Shown here: piece by piece, positions 33,000-43,742 of the stretch | How the letters are laid out: every line of letters begins with the position of its first letter | How positions within the stretch are numbered: position 1 is the stretch's first letter | Source: an uncultured Alphaproteobacteria bacterium | GTDB taxonomy: Bacteria > Pseudomonadota > Alphaproteobacteria > UBA8366 > GCA-2717185 | Assembly: GCA_943788635.1 (NCBI GenBank) | Contig: CALSRA010000003.1 | Span: forward strand, 62,001 to 126,000 | Direction of reading: 5' to 3' | DNA length: 64,000 nucleotides | Position numbers and translations under genes: made by a program | Notes under the pieces: generated by a model | Told to the model about the DNA's origin: nothing | The model's input: only the letters and a program-made list of their open reading frames with translations | The model's database searches: none

Positions 33000-33602
33000 T
33001 CACCGGTGGAAATCGGCATCGACATTCAGCGCTTCCGCCAGCAGAATCCGGTATTCGGCGCGGGGAATTTCACGGGCACCGAACTGGGACAGATGGTCGG
33101 TGATGAATTGTGTGTCCAGCAGGACATAGCCGCCGGCGCGTAATCGTGTGACGAGTTGCACCAGTGCGACCTTGCTGGCGTCACGGGCCCGGCTGAACAT
33201 GCTTTCACCGAAAAAAGCGCCCCCCAGCGAAATGCCGTACAACCCGCCGACCAGGTCGCCGTCCTGCCAGCATTCCACGCTATGGGCATGGCCCATATGG
33301 AATAGCGATGTGTAGAGATTGACGATCTCATCATTGATCCAGGTCTGCGGCCGACCTTCAGTCGATTCGGCGCACCCCTCGATAACAGCGTGAAAATCGC
33401 GGTCGAAGGTGACCTGGTAGCGGCGGCTGCGCACGGTGCGGCCCAGTCTTCGCGGGACGTGAAAATTATCGAGCGGAAGGATGCCGCGCAGCCGGGGGTC
33501 GACCCAGAACAGTTCGGGGTCGTCACGGTCTTCCGCCATCGGAAACACGCCGATTTCATATGCGCGGAGTAGCATGTCGGGCGTCAGATTCAGCCTGTCC
33601 AT
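33000..33602 (-). CDS. aat: Leucyl/phenylalanyl-tRNA--protein transferase
   Basis: [54 protein letters not shown]...[47 protein letters not shown]. Confidence 0.95.
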   Translation of the reverse strand: MDRLNLTPDMLLRAYEIGVFPMAEDRDDPELFWVDPRLRGILPLDNFHVPRRLGRTVRSRRYQVTFDRDFHAVIEGCAESTEGRPQTWINDEIVNLYTSLFHMGHAHSVECWQDGDLVGGLYGISLGGAFFGESMFSRARDASKVALVQLVTRLRAGGYVLLDTQFITDHLSQFGAREIPRAEYRILLAEALNVDADFHR

Positions 33603-33626
33603 GCGTCTGTTCAGCCTCCCGTCCGA

Positions 33627-34964
33627 CTAATCGGCCAGATATTTTTCCAGCCAGTGGATATCGTAATTGCCGGTCTGGAACGCCTCCGCCGCAAGCAACC
33701 GGCGGTGCAGCGGAATCGTGGTTTCAATCCCGCTGACGACATATTCGTCCAGGGCACGTTGCAGCCGCATGATGCATTCGGCGCGGCTGTCGGCATGCAC
33801 AACCAGCTTGGAAACGAGACTGTCATAATGCGGTGAAACCCGGTAGCCCGTATAGAGCGCGGAATCGACGCGTACGCCGGGGCCGCCGGGGGCATGGTAT
33901 TCGGTGATCAGGCCAGGCGAGGGCGCGAAGGTTTCAGGGTGTTCCGCTGTAACCCGGCATTCAATGGCGTGCCCGCTCAACACGATGTCCGACTGCTTCA
34001 GCTTCAGTGGCTCGCCGGCGGCGATGCGAAGCTGCTGCTGGACAAGGTCGACGCCTGAAATCAGTTCGCTTACCGGGTGTTCGACCTGCAGGCGCGTGTT
34101 CATTTCAATGAAGTGGAATTCGCCGTCTTCGTACAGGAATTCGAACGTTCCCGCGCCGCGATATTTCAGCGCCGCCGTTGCATCGGCAGCCCGCTTGCCG
34201 ATACCGGCACGGGTCGCGGCGTCCAGCGCCGGGGAGGGCGCTTCCTCGATCACCTTCTGGTGGCGACGCTGGATTGAACAGTCGCGTTCCCCGAAATGGA
34301 TCGCATTGCCGTGGCCATCGCCGAATACCTGTATTTCGATATGCCGGGGATTGCCGAGATATTTTTCGATATAGACGGTGTCATTGCCGAAACTGGCAAG
34401 CGACTCTGCGCGGCAATGCGCCAGGACAGCGCTAATTTCTGAAGCGTCGTGCGCGACCTTCATGCCGCGTCCGCCGCCACCGGCCACAGCCTTGACCAGA
34501 ACCGGATAGCCGATTCCCCCCGCGATGCGGATCGCCTCGGCATCCTCGCTGACCGGCCCGTCCGAGCCGGGGACGACCGAAATGCCCAGTTTCTTCACCG
34601 CTTCCTTGGCCGTGATCTTGTCGCCCATGACGCGGATGTGTTCTGGACTGGGGCCGATGAAGGCGAAACCATGTTCCTCCACCATCTCGGCGAATTCGGC
34701 ATTTTCCGACAGGAAACCGACGCCGGGATGGATGGCGTCGGCCCCGGCGATAATCGCCGCGGATATGATGGCCTGACCGTTCAGGTAACTGTCGCGCGAG
34801 GGGGGCGGCCCGATGCAGACCGATTCATCGGCCAGTCGCACATGCATGGCGTCGGAATCCGCCGTCGAATGCACGGCGACGGTCTGGATACCCATTTCAC
34901 GGCAGGCGCGGTGAATACGCAGTGCGATTTCACCCCGGTTCGCAATGAGGACTTTTTCGAACAC
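33627..34964 (-). CDS. accC: Acetyl-CoA carboxylase biotin carboxylase subunit
   Basis: [53 protein letters not shown]...[29 protein letters not shown]. Confidence 0.96.
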   Translation of the reverse strand: MFEKVLIANRGEIALRIHRACREMGIQTVAVHSTADSDAMHVRLADESVCIGPPPSRDSYLNGQAIISAAIIAGADAIHPGVGFLSENAEFAEMVEEHGFAFIGPSPEHIRVMGDKITAKEAVKKLGISVVPGSDGPVSEDAEAIRIAGGIGYPVLVKAVAGGGGRGMKVAHDASEISAVLAHCRAESLASFGNDTVYIEKYLGNPRHIEIQVFGDGHGNAIHFGERDCSIQRRHQKVIEEAPSPALDAATRAGIGKRAADATAALKYRGAGTFEFLYEDGEFHFIEMNTRLQVEHPVSELISGVDLVQQQLRIAAGEPLKLKQSDIVLSGHAIECRVTAEHPETFAPSPGLITEYHAPGGPGVRVDSALYTGYRVSPHYDSLVSKLVVHADSRAECIMRLQRALDEYVVSGIETTIPLHRRLLAAEAFQTGNYDIHWLEKYLAD

Positions 34965-34971
34965 TGTATTG

Positions 34972-35406
34972 CTATTCCAGTATCAACAGCGTTTCGCCGA
35001 ACTCGACCGGCTGGGCATCACGGGCCATGATTTGTGTCACCTTGCCGCCACGGGGCGCCAGGATGGGGTTCATGACCTTCATCGCCTCGACGATGAACAG
35101 GGTATCGCCCTCCGATACCGAGGCGCCGACGGAAACAAACGGCGGTTCGCCGGGGCCCGATGCCAGATAGATCGTACCGACCATGGGCGAGTTGACTGCG
35201 CCCGCATGGGGTTCATCCGAGGCGGGGGCCGCGGGCGCGGCATGCGCGGTTGCAACCGGTGCCGCCGCAACCATTTGGGTCACGCTGTTCCGTACCACGC
35301 GGATACTGCGGTCGCCTTCTTTCAGTTCTACCTCGCTCAGCCCCGTTTCTTCGAGGAGTTGCGCCAGTTCGCGGATCGCGTCGCTATCAATCGTGGTTTT
35401 TGCCAT
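34972..35406 (-). CDS. accB: Acetyl-CoA carboxylase biotin carboxyl carrier protein
   Basis: [37 protein letters not shown]...[18 protein letters not shown] (biotinylation EAMKVMN). Confidence 0.95.
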   Translation of the reverse strand: MAKTTIDSDAIRELAQLLEETGLSEVELKEGDRSIRVVRNSVTQMVAAAPVATAHAAPAAPASDEPHAGAVNSPMVGTIYLASGPGEPPFVSVGASVSEGDTLFIVEAMKVMNPILAPRGGKVTQIMARDAQPVEFGETLLILE

Positions 35407-35407
35407 G

Positions 35408-35854
35408 TCAGGTATCCAGAAGCCCGTAAAGTGCATCCATCGCAACCACATATCCGCGCGGGCCGAACCCGCAGATCACGCCGGTGGCCACTGGCGAGAT
35501 GTAGGAATGGTGGCGGAAGGAATCGCGTTTGAAGACGTTAGAAATATGCAGCTCTATAATCGGCAGGTCCGTCAGGGACAAGGCATCCAGCAGCGCGACG
35601 GATGTATGTGTGTAGGCGCCGGCATTGATGATGATGCCGTCCTTGTTGTCGCGCGCTTCCTGAATCCAGGTGACGAGTTCGCCTTCATGATTCGATTGGC
35701 GGAAATCGACATCGACGCCAAGCGCCTGTGCCTGATCCCGGCACATCCGCTCGATATCGGCCAAGGTATCGGATCCATAGATTTCCGGCTGGCGAACACC
35801 AAGCATATTGAGGTTCGGGCCGTTGAGAACGAGGAATTGGGGCGTTACCGCCAT
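35408..35854 (-). CDS. aroQ: Type II 3-dehydroquinate dehydratase
   Basis: [29 protein letters not shown]...[42 protein letters not shown]...[31 protein letters not shown]. Confidence 0.95.
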   Translation of the reverse strand: MAVTPQFLVLNGPNLNMLGVRQPEIYGSDTLADIERMCRDQAQALGVDVDFRQSNHEGELVTWIQEARDNKDGIIINAGAYTHTSVALLDALSLTDLPIIELHISNVFKRDSFRHHSYISPVATGVICGFGPRGYVVAMDALYGLLDT

Positions 35855-35910
35855 CGCTGTCCTTTCCGGCATTTTCATGCCGCTATTCGATACTATATGC
35901 AGATTCGGTT

Positions 35911-35949
35911 ATAACATTTGCTCAGTAACGTACAATACTGACAAGTTAT
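35911..35949. promoter_or_regulatory. Imperfect dyad (putative operator or leader hairpin) upstream of homogentisate dioxygenase-like gene
   Basis: ATAACatTTGcTCAGTA-acgtacaa-TACTGAcAAgTTAT immediately 5' of the GGAGGG RBS (35951-35956) and ATG 35964. Confidence 0.5.
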
Positions 35950-35963
35950 TGGAGGGAAATCAC

Positions 35964-37094
35964 ATGGCGGATCGCTGGATATCGTTTCCCCGTGTTGAAG
36001 GAACGGCGTCGCGTCAGGCGCATGCCGACCTGCCCGAAGGGACCTATGAACGGGAACTGGGACGGGAGGGTTTTTTCGGCCCGGCGACGCAAATGCATCA
36101 TCGCCATCCGCCGACGGGCTGGACGAATTTCGAAGGGCCGTTGCGTCCACGGGCGTTTGATCTAACGCTGCTGGACGCCGTTGAGGGCTCGCCCTGGGCC
36201 GCCCGATGCATCCTTTCCAACGCGTATGTCGGAATGCGGTTCTGGCGCACGCATGGCGCCATGGACCATCTGGCCCGCAATGCCGACGGTGACGAACTGC
36301 TGTTCGTTCATCAGGGAAGTGGCGAATTATTCTGCGATTACGGCCGGTTATCGTTCAGTGAGGGCGATTATGTGGTTCTGCCGCGCGGCACGATGTGGCG
36401 GGTGTCGTGTGACGGCGATGCGCTGTTCCTGATGATCGAGGCGACGAATGAATCCTATCGCCTGCCCGACAAGGGGATGGTCGGCCCGCATGCCGTGTTC
36501 GATCCCGCGATGCTGCGCACGCCGGTCATCGATGATGCGTTCCTGGCGCAGCAGGATGAAAACGAGTGGCGTGTGGCGATCAAGCGGTACGGCGAAGTGT
36601 CGACCGCGACCTACCCGTTCAACCCGCTGGATGCCATCGGCTGGCATGGCGATCTGGCACCGGTCGCCATCAACTGGCGCGATATCCGTCCGCTGACCAG
36701 TCACCGCTATCACCTGCCGCCATCGGCGCATACAACCTTTCTCAGCAAACGATTCGTTGTTTGCACTTTTGTGCCGAGACCGTTCGAGACCGACCCGGGT
36801 GCGTTGAAGGTGCCATTTTTCCATAATAACGACGATTACGACGAGGTCCTGTTCTATCATCAGGGCGATTTTTTCAGCCGTGACAATATTCATCCCGGGA
36901 TGGTGACCTTTCATCCCTGCGGCTTCACCCATGGCCCGCATCCCAAGGCGCTGGGCGCCGCCTTTACGCCGCGCAAGACGCACACGGATGAGGTCGCGGT
37001 GATGCTGGATGCGCGCGATCCGCTGGTGCCGGGTGATCTGCCGGACGGGGTCGAATTCACGGGATATGTGGACAGCTGGAAGGACAAGCCATGA
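35964..37094 (+). CDS. Homogentisate 1,2-dioxygenase-like protein
   Basis: FEGPLRPRAFDLTLLDAVEG...DELLFVHQGSGELFCDYGRLSFSEGDYVVLPRGTMWRV...FFHNNDDYDEVLFYHQGDFFSRDNIHPGMVTFHPCGFTHGPHP matches the HGO double cupin. Confidence 0.85.
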   Translation: MADRWISFPRVEGTASRQAHADLPEGTYERELGREGFFGPATQMHHRHPPTGWTNFEGPLRPRAFDLTLLDAVEGSPWAARCILSNAYVGMRFWRTHGAMDHLARNADGDELLFVHQGSGELFCDYGRLSFSEGDYVVLPRGTMWRVSCDGDALFLMIEATNESYRLPDKGMVGPHAVFDPAMLRTPVIDDAFLAQQDENEWRVAIKRYGEVSTATYPFNPLDAIGWHGDLAPVAINWRDIRPLTSHRYHLPPSAHTTFLSKRFVVCTFVPRPFETDPGALKVPFFHNNDDYDEVLFYHQGDFFSRDNIHPGMVTFHPCGFTHGPHPKALGAAFTPRKTHTDEVAVMLDARDPLVPGDLPDGVEFTGYVDSWKDKP

Positions 37095-38071
37095 AGCTGG
37101 GTTCGTTGCGCGATGGCAGCCTGGACGGCATGCCGGTTGTCGTGTCCCACGATCTTTCAATGGCGGTTTCAGCGCGTGTTGTCGTGGCGACCTGGCAGCT
37201 TGCGCTGGAACATTGGTTGGACACGCGCCCGGCGCTGGAAGCCCTGTATACCGGGCTGAACGATGGCACGGTCGACGGCGCATTCACCCTGTGGGACCGT
37301 GTATTCGAATCGCCGATGCCGCGCGCCTACCAGTTCCTGGATGGCAGCGCCTATCTGAATCACGCTGAGCTTGTGCGCAAGGCGCGCGGTGCGGAAATGC
37401 CGCAAAGCTTCCTGAGTGACCCGATGATGTATCAGGGATTGAGCGACCGGTTCCTGGGGCCCACTGACGATATCGTCGCAGCTGAGGAAGCATGGGGAAT
37501 CGATTTCGAAGCGGAAATCGGCGTGATTGTCGATGACGTGCCGATGGGAGTCTCAGCGGCGGATGCGGGCGAACATATCCGGCTGGTCATGCTGCTGAAT
37601 GATGTCAGCCTGCGTAACCTGATCCCGGGGGAGGTGGCGAAGAGTTTCGGCTTCATTCACGGCAAGCCGCCATCCGCCTTTGCGCCGGTGGCGGTAACGC
37701 CGGAATCACTTGGTCCGCTATGGGACGGGGGGAAGCTGCATGGCCCGGTCGTTGTTGCGCATAACAGTACGCGCTTTGGCCAACCCGATGCCGGGAAGGA
37801 TATGAATTTCGACTTTCCCGCACTGATTGCCCATGCGGCGAAGACGCGGCCGCTGGCGGCAGGTACGATCATCGGGTCGGGCACGGTATCGAACCGGGAC
37901 CCGGATGCAGGATCCTGCTGCATCGCCGAGCGCCGGATGATCGAAACCATCAATGACGGCGCGCCGGCAACACCGTTCATGGCCTATGGCGACCGGGTTC
38001 AGATTGAAATGTTTGATGCCGACGGCCAGTCGATATTCGGCGAAATCGACCAATGGGTGCGTCCGGCCTGA
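37091..38071 (+). CDS. Fumarylacetoacetate hydrolase family protein
   Basis: IDFEAEIGVIVDDVPMGVSAADAGEHIRLVMLLNDVSLRNL...TIIGSGTVSNRDPDAGSCCIAERRMIE; ATGA overlap with upstream gene. Confidence 0.9.
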   Translation: MKLGSLRDGSLDGMPVVVSHDLSMAVSARVVVATWQLALEHWLDTRPALEALYTGLNDGTVDGAFTLWDRVFESPMPRAYQFLDGSAYLNHAELVRKARGAEMPQSFLSDPMMYQGLSDRFLGPTDDIVAAEEAWGIDFEAEIGVIVDDVPMGVSAADAGEHIRLVMLLNDVSLRNLIPGEVAKSFGFIHGKPPSAFAPVAVTPESLGPLWDGGKLHGPVVVAHNSTRFGQPDAGKDMNFDFPALIAHAAKTRPLAAGTIIGSGTVSNRDPDAGSCCIAERRMIETINDGAPATPFMAYGDRVQIEMFDADGQSIFGEIDQWVRPA

Positions 38072-38097
38072 TCCTTCGGCGCTGTAAATTCTGGAAC

Positions 38098-38140
38098 GCA
38101 AACCGTCGTCACGGATTAAATCAGGTCGCTCGGGGTTTGG
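38098..38140. repeat. 43-bp palindromic element, copy B
   Basis: gcaaaccgtcgtcacggattaaatcaggtcgctcggggtttgg; 32/43 identical to 2334-2376, same length and outer arms. Confidence 0.7.
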
Positions 38141-38141
38141 C

Positions 38142-38486
38142 CTAGTGATCCGAGCCGTGCAGGATGTCGCCCTGCATATGGGTTTCGTATTCTATCGCCG
38201 CCGGTGTCAGCGTAATTGCGACCGGGAACATGCCATGCGCCAGTTCCTTGCGGATCAGCGCGCGCCAGACCGCTTCATTGCGCAGCCCCGTTGCATCCCG
38301 CCCCATGACCAGCCAGGGCCCCATGTGGAAATGGTTGCCATGGGCGGGCGGAAAGCCGGTGATGGTGACTTCGCCGGTTTCGGTATTCGCCGTCGCCATA
38401 TCGGGCAGCTTGGCGAGTTCCTGTAGCAGTGTCAGGGTCTTGAGTTGCAGCTTGTTGAGCTGTAGCGGGTTCCGTTTCGGGGGCAT
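38142..38486 (-). CDS. Conserved-looking hypothetical protein
   Basis: MPPKRNPLQLNKLQLKTLTLLQELAKLPDMATANTETGEVTITGFPPAHGNHFHMGPWLVMGRDATGLRNEAVWRALIRKELAHG; coherent ORF in an otherwise empty interval. Confidence 0.7.
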   Translation of the reverse strand: MPPKRNPLQLNKLQLKTLTLLQELAKLPDMATANTETGEVTITGFPPAHGNHFHMGPWLVMGRDATGLRNEAVWRALIRKELAHGMFPVAITLTPAAIEYETHMQGDILHGSDH

Positions 38487-38629
38487 GTCGTTCCTTCCTG
38501 TTTGGCGGAGAATCAACCGGGACGCCGGATCGGTCAAGGCTTCGAATTAATCCCTGCATATGCTAGGGATTAGGGGGAATTGACAGGGAGGACGGTGGCG
38601 GGAGGCCATCCCGAACCGTGTGATAAAAT

Positions 38630-40339
38630 ATGACGACAGTACCCTTTGACCCGCGACCGCGAGGTGGCGTTTCCCATGTAATCGGCGATACGGCGACGCC
38701 GCTGTGGCACAAGACGATTCCGCAGGTTCTGGCCGAGACCGCGGCGTCTTTTCCTGACCGGGAGGCCGTCGCTTTCTGCGCGCATGGCTACCGGCGGACA
38801 TGGCGGACATTCGCCGCCGATGTCGATGCGTTGGCCGCTGGGCTGGCCGGGTTGGGATTGGTGAAGGGGGATCGGATCGGTATCTGGTCGCCCAACCGGC
38901 CGGAATGGCTGCTGATCCAGTTTGCCTCGGCCCGGGCCGGACTTGTGCTTGTCAACATCAACCCGGCCTACCGTCTGACCGAGCTGGAATACGCCCTCAA
39001 CAAGGTCGGCTGTCGAGCCTTGCTCACGGCAGAGGCGTTCAAGAGTTCAGATTATCTGGCCATGATCCGAGAGCTGGCGCCGGAGCTGGAACAGGCAGAA
39101 CCGGGTAATCTCAGGTCTGCGCGCCTGCCGGAGCTTCACATGGTGATTGCCACCGGTGACACACAACATTCCGGCATATTGCGTTTTGCCGATGTCATGG
39201 CGATGGGCGAGGGGGCCGATCTCACGGCGCTGGACGCTGTCACCGCCAGTCTGCATCCCGATGACGCCATCAACATCCAGTTCACCAGCGGCACGACCGG
39301 GCACGCCCAAGGGCGCGACCCTGTCACACGTCAACATCCTCAACAATGCGCGCTTTACCGTCGAGCGCCTGCATTTTTCCCAGGCTGATCGGCTATGCAT
39401 TCCCGTCCCCCTCTACCATTGCTTCGGCATGGTCATGGGCACACTTGGTTGTGTGACGACCGGCGCCACCATGGTTTTCCCGGGCGAGGGGTTCGAGCCT
39501 GCTTCAACCCTGAATGCCATCACCGCTGAGCGCTGCACGGCGGTTTACGGCGTTCCCACCATGTTTGCCGCCATGCTTGATCATCCGGCGTTCGGGGACG
39601 CGGATACATCAAGTCTGCGCACCGGCATCATGGCGGGTTCGCCCTGTCCCATCGAACTGATGAAACGTGTCGTCGCCGATATGGGCGTTGCCGAAGTCAC
39701 CATTGCCTATGGCATGACCGAAACCAGCCCGGTGTCGTTCCAGAGCCACACCGATGATCCGATTGACCGGCGCGTGACCACGGTCGGGCGGGTCCATCCT
39801 CATGTCGAGGTCAGGATTGCCGATCCCGAAACCGGCGCGACCATGTCGATTGGTGAACCCGGCGAGATCCTCACCGGGGGTTACTCCGTCATGCTGGGTT
39901 ACTGGGACGACCCCGAAAACACGGCTGCGTCGATTGATGCTGACGGCTTCATGCATTCCGGCGATCTGGGAACCATCGATGCGCAGGGTTACGCCAACAT
40001 CGTCGGGCGTGTGAAGGACATGGTGTGCGCGGTGGCGAAAACGTCTACCCCCGCGAGATCGAGGAGTATCTCTATCGCCACCCCGCAGTTGCCATGGTCC
40101 AGGTCTTTGGGGTGCCCGACGAGAAGATGGGCGAGGAGATTGCCGTCTGGATCGTCTTGCGCGAAGGCCATACGGCGAGCGCCGAGGATATCATCGGATT
40201 CTGCCGTGGCCAGATCGCTCACTTCAAGGTCCCGCGCTATGTCGACTTCGTTGAAGAAGTTCCGATGACGGTTACTGGCAAAGCCCAGAAGTTCCGCATG
40301 CGCGAAGCCATGGTCGTGGAACTGGGGCTTGCGGGTTAG
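38630..40339 (+). CDS. AMP-binding acyl-CoA synthetase (FadD-like), two frameshifts
   Basis: [129 protein letters not shown]. Frame changes near 39300 and near 40025. Confidence 0.92.
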
Positions 40340-41703
40340 GCGCTCGCGGATCGCGCGGTCGCCGCGCCGGCATTGTCTCCCAGCGCGTCTAGCGAATCGG
40401 CATAGCGTGTCCGGGCATCAAGGTTGGTCGGATACAGCGCGATCCGTTCCGCCAGCAAGGCGCGGGCCAGCGTAAGCTGCTTGTCTTTTGTTGCTGCTTC
40501 GATCAGGTACTGGGCGAAGATGTCACGCTGGGCGTGGCTGCCGCCGACGCAGGCATAGTCGTAACGGATCGGCAGCATGGTTTCGATCGTTTGCGTATAG
40601 TCGCCCCGGCCATAGGCGAGGATCGCTTCGCAAAGCGGGATGGCGACCGGGTTCATGGTGGCGGCGGCGAAATTGTCCGGTGTTTCCGCAAATCGCCGCA
40701 GGGAGCGGAGCAGTTTGTCGGCCTGTTCCGTGCGGCCTTCGCGCGCCAGCACGATCATGTTGTGCATTTCGGTGAAGGCCAGCGTGTGGTCGCCGATCCG
40801 GCCTTCGGCCATGTCCGCCAGGATGGCCCAGCGGTTGCCGGTATCGACACCCAGGAAGTCCAGCCGCGCCAGCATTGAGGCGGCGTTCTGCACATCGAGA
40901 TAGAAATCGGACGGGTCCGGCACGATGGAATTGTCGTACAGGTCGAGAACCCGGTCATATTCGCCCAGCGCCAGCGCGAACATCGCCGTATGCCACCAGA
41001 TATGCCCCTTGAAGGGGTTGCGGTCATTCCAGGCATCGGCGGGCTGGCTCAGCCAGGTCTGCCCGTCCTTCGCCCGGCCCTGCATCTCCAGTACATGGGC
41101 GACGGCGTGTATCGCCCACAGGTCGTCGGGATTGTGGTCCACAGCCTTGCGGCCAAGTGCTTCGGCCTGTTCGTAATCGCCGCATTCCTCCAGCCCGAAC
41201 GAATACATGCCGCATACCGCGCCATAGCCGGGCATAGCCGGGTCCCAGGCGCGGAAGACGCGAGCGATACCGTCGCGCAGGAGTTCCCGGCGGCCCATCC
41301 AGAAGGCGTTGAAATGCTGCAGTCGCAGCGCCAGGATATCCGCTGGATTGTCGAACAGGATCTGGTCCCAGATGCCGTTGGATTTGTTCAGGTCACCGGA
41401 CAGCCAGGCGCGCAGGGCCTCGATATGGGCGCGTTCGCGTTCGGTAACGCGGTTTGAACCCGCTTCGGCCTTCGCGATGCATCCCGCGACCTTGTCATTC
41501 ATTGCGTTCGAGCCAAAGAGCATCATCAGGTAGCCCTGAAGCACATTGGCCATGACAAAATCGGGATCGGCTTCCAGGCAGGATTTCAGCGATCCCATGG
41601 CGCCGGCGCGGTATTCCAGATAATCGGTGATCGCCTGATCGTAGCGGGTCGCGGCCTCATTGCTGTCGGTCGTGAGCGCCAGCCCTCGTGAATCCGTATG
41701 CAT
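40336..41703 (-). CDS. TPR-containing protein (TTC38-like)
   Basis: [62 protein letters not shown]...[20 protein letters not shown]; helical repeat-rich. Confidence 0.8.
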   Translation of the reverse strand: MHTDSRGLALTTDSNEAATRYDQAITDYLEYRAGAMGSLKSCLEADPDFVMANVLQGYLMMLFGSNAMNDKVAGCIAKAEAGSNRVTERERAHIEALRAWLSGDLNKSNGIWDQILFDNPADILALRLQHFNAFWMGRRELLRDGIARVFRAWDPAMPGYGAVCGMYSFGLEECGDYEQAEALGRKAVDHNPDDLWAIHAVAHVLEMQGRAKDGQTWLSQPADAWNDRNPFKGHIWWHTAMFALALGEYDRVLDLYDNSIVPDPSDFYLDVQNAASMLARLDFLGVDTGNRWAILADMAEGRIGDHTLAFTEMHNMIVLAREGRTEQADKLLRSLRRFAETPDNFAAATMNPVAIPLCEAILAYGRGDYTQTIETMLPIRYDYACVGGSHAQRDIFAQYLIEAATKDKQLTLARALLAERIALYPTNLDARTRYADSLDALGDNAGAATARSASA

Positions 41704-41810
41704 TCGCTTTCCCTCTCGATTTCGCATCGTCATGGCACTATTACGGGGTGGGTCCGCCGTGACAAGATGGTGGGGCAAAGGGCCGCGTAACAAACCGGGG
41801 AACTATAACG

Positions 41811-43739
41811 ATGACTCAGCCGAAGATCGCACCTTACGGAAGCTGGCGATCGCCGATTACCGCCGACATGATCGTTGGCAGCACAGTGGGGTTGGGTCAG
41901 GTCACCTGTGACGGCGGCGATATCTACTGGACGGAAACGCGCCCAACCGAAGGCGGCCGCAGCGTCGTCTGCCGATGGTCCGGCACGGGGCCCGCCGTCG
42001 ATGTTACCCCGGCGGAATTCAGTGTTCGGACCCGCGTCCACGAGTATGGCGGCGGCGCCTATACCGTTTGTGATGGCAGTGTCTATTTCTGCAATGATTC
42101 CGATCAGCGGTTGATGGTGCAGGCGCCGGGGCAGAATCCGCGCGCGTTAACGCCGGAAGGGCCGTGGCGATATGCGGATATGTGCGTCGATCCGCAGCAC
42201 CAACGGGTACTGGCCGTGCGGGAATCGCATGAAGAGGGACTGGAGGAGCCGGCCAATTCGCTGGTGGCGGTGGGATTTGATGGAACGGTGACTGTGCTGG
42301 CGGAAGGGGCGGATTTCTATGCCGCGCCGCGCCTGTCGCCCGATGGCAGCCAACTGGCCTGGCTGACCTGGAGCCACCCGGACATGCCCTGGGACAGTTG
42401 CCGGCTCTGGCTTGCCGATATCGGGCCGGGGGGTAAAACGGGCGAGCCGTTCCTTGTTGCCGGCGGTGAGCGAGAGGCAACTTTCCAGCCGGCCTGGTCG
42501 CCGGCGGGTGAACTTCATTTCGTATCTGACCGGACCGGGTGGTGGAACCTGTATCGCTGGGACGGTATGCAGTCACATCCGTTGTATCCGATGGACGCGG
42601 AATTCGGATTGCCGCAATGGGTATTCGGCATGTCGACCTATGGTTTTGACGCGGCTGGCGAGGTTGTTGCGACCTATTGCGAAGGCGGGTTCTGGCATCT
42701 GGGCCGCTTGTCCGGCGGCATCCTGGAGCCCGTCGCTACGCCCTATAGCGGTTTCAGTTCCCTATGCGTTGATGGCAAGCGGGCTGTGTTTGTCGCCGGT
42801 CATCCCTCACAGCCATCCGCCGTTGTCGCATTGGATCTGGGGACGGGGAATGCCGATGTGCTGCGCCGTTCAGCGGAAGCGGCGATTGATTCCGAATACG
42901 TCTCGCGGGCCGAGGCAATCCATTTTCCAACATCAGGGGGACGCGTCGCGCACGGGTTTTTCTATCCGCCGGTGAATCAGGGTTTCACGGGGCCGGATGG
43001 CGCGTTGCCGCCGCTGATTGTCAAAAGTCATGGGGGACCAACGGCGCAGGCGGGGTCTTCTTTCGAACTGAAGATCCAGTTCTGGACCAGCCGCGGATTT
43101 GCCGTTCTGGATGTGAATTACGGCGGCAGCACCGGCTATGGACGGGCCTACCGGCGTTCCCTCGACGGGCTCTGGGGCATTGTCGACGTGGATGATTGCG
43201 AGGCAGGGGCACAGTACCTGGCGGCGGAGCACCGCGTTGACGGCGACCGGCTGATCATTACCGGCGGCAGCGCAGGCGGTTATACGACGCTTTGCGCGCT
43301 GACCTTCGGCGATACTTTCCGTGCTGGCGCCAGTCATTACGGTATCGGGGGGCTTGAGGCGCTGGCGACAGATACCCACAAATTCGAAAGCCGCTATCTT
43401 GACCGCCTCATTGGCCCATGGCCGGAAGCCAGGGACGTGTACCGGGACCGGTCGCCGATTCATTTTGCGGACCAGCTCGACTGTCCCGTCATCTTTTTCC
43501 AGGGGCAGGACGACAAGGTCGTGCCGCCAAACCAGGCGGAAACCATGGTGGCGTCGCTGCGGGAAAAGGGCACGCCGGTTGCCTATATTCCCTTCGACGG
43601 GGAAGGGCACGGTTTTCGCCAGGCGGCAAACATAAAACGCGCGCTGGAAGGCGAGTTGTATTTTTACGGCCGGATATTCGGCTTCACCCCGGCGGATGAT
43701 ATTGCGCCGGTCGAGATTATGAATATGCCGGAGTGCTGA
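41811..43739 (+). CDS. S9 family peptidase (prolyl oligopeptidase-like)
   Basis: N-terminal beta-propeller-like region and catalytic domain IITGGSAGGYTTLCALTFGDTFRAGASHYG...VIFFQGQDDKVVPPNQAE...YIPFDGEGHGFRQ. Confidence 0.93.
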   Translation: MTQPKIAPYGSWRSPITADMIVGSTVGLGQVTCDGGDIYWTETRPTEGGRSVVCRWSGTGPAVDVTPAEFSVRTRVHEYGGGAYTVCDGSVYFCNDSDQRLMVQAPGQNPRALTPEGPWRYADMCVDPQHQRVLAVRESHEEGLEEPANSLVAVGFDGTVTVLAEGADFYAAPRLSPDGSQLAWLTWSHPDMPWDSCRLWLADIGPGGKTGEPFLVAGGEREATFQPAWSPAGELHFVSDRTGWWNLYRWDGMQSHPLYPMDAEFGLPQWVFGMSTYGFDAAGEVVATYCEGGFWHLGRLSGGILEPVATPYSGFSSLCVDGKRAVFVAGHPSQPSAVVALDLGTGNADVLRRSAEAAIDSEYVSRAEAIHFPTSGGRVAHGFFYPPVNQGFTGPDGALPPLIVKSHGGPTAQAGSSFELKIQFWTSRGFAVLDVNYGGSTGYGRAYRRSLDGLWGIVDVDDCEAGAQYLAAEHRVDGDRLIITGGSAGGYTTLCALTFGDTFRAGASHYGIGGLEALATDTHKFESRYLDRLIGPWPEARDVYRDRSPIHFADQLDCPVIFFQGQDDKVVPPNQAETMVASLREKGTPVAYIPFDGEGHGFRQAANIKRALEGELYFYGRIFGFTPADDIAPVEIMNMPEC

Positions 43740-43742
43740 TCG

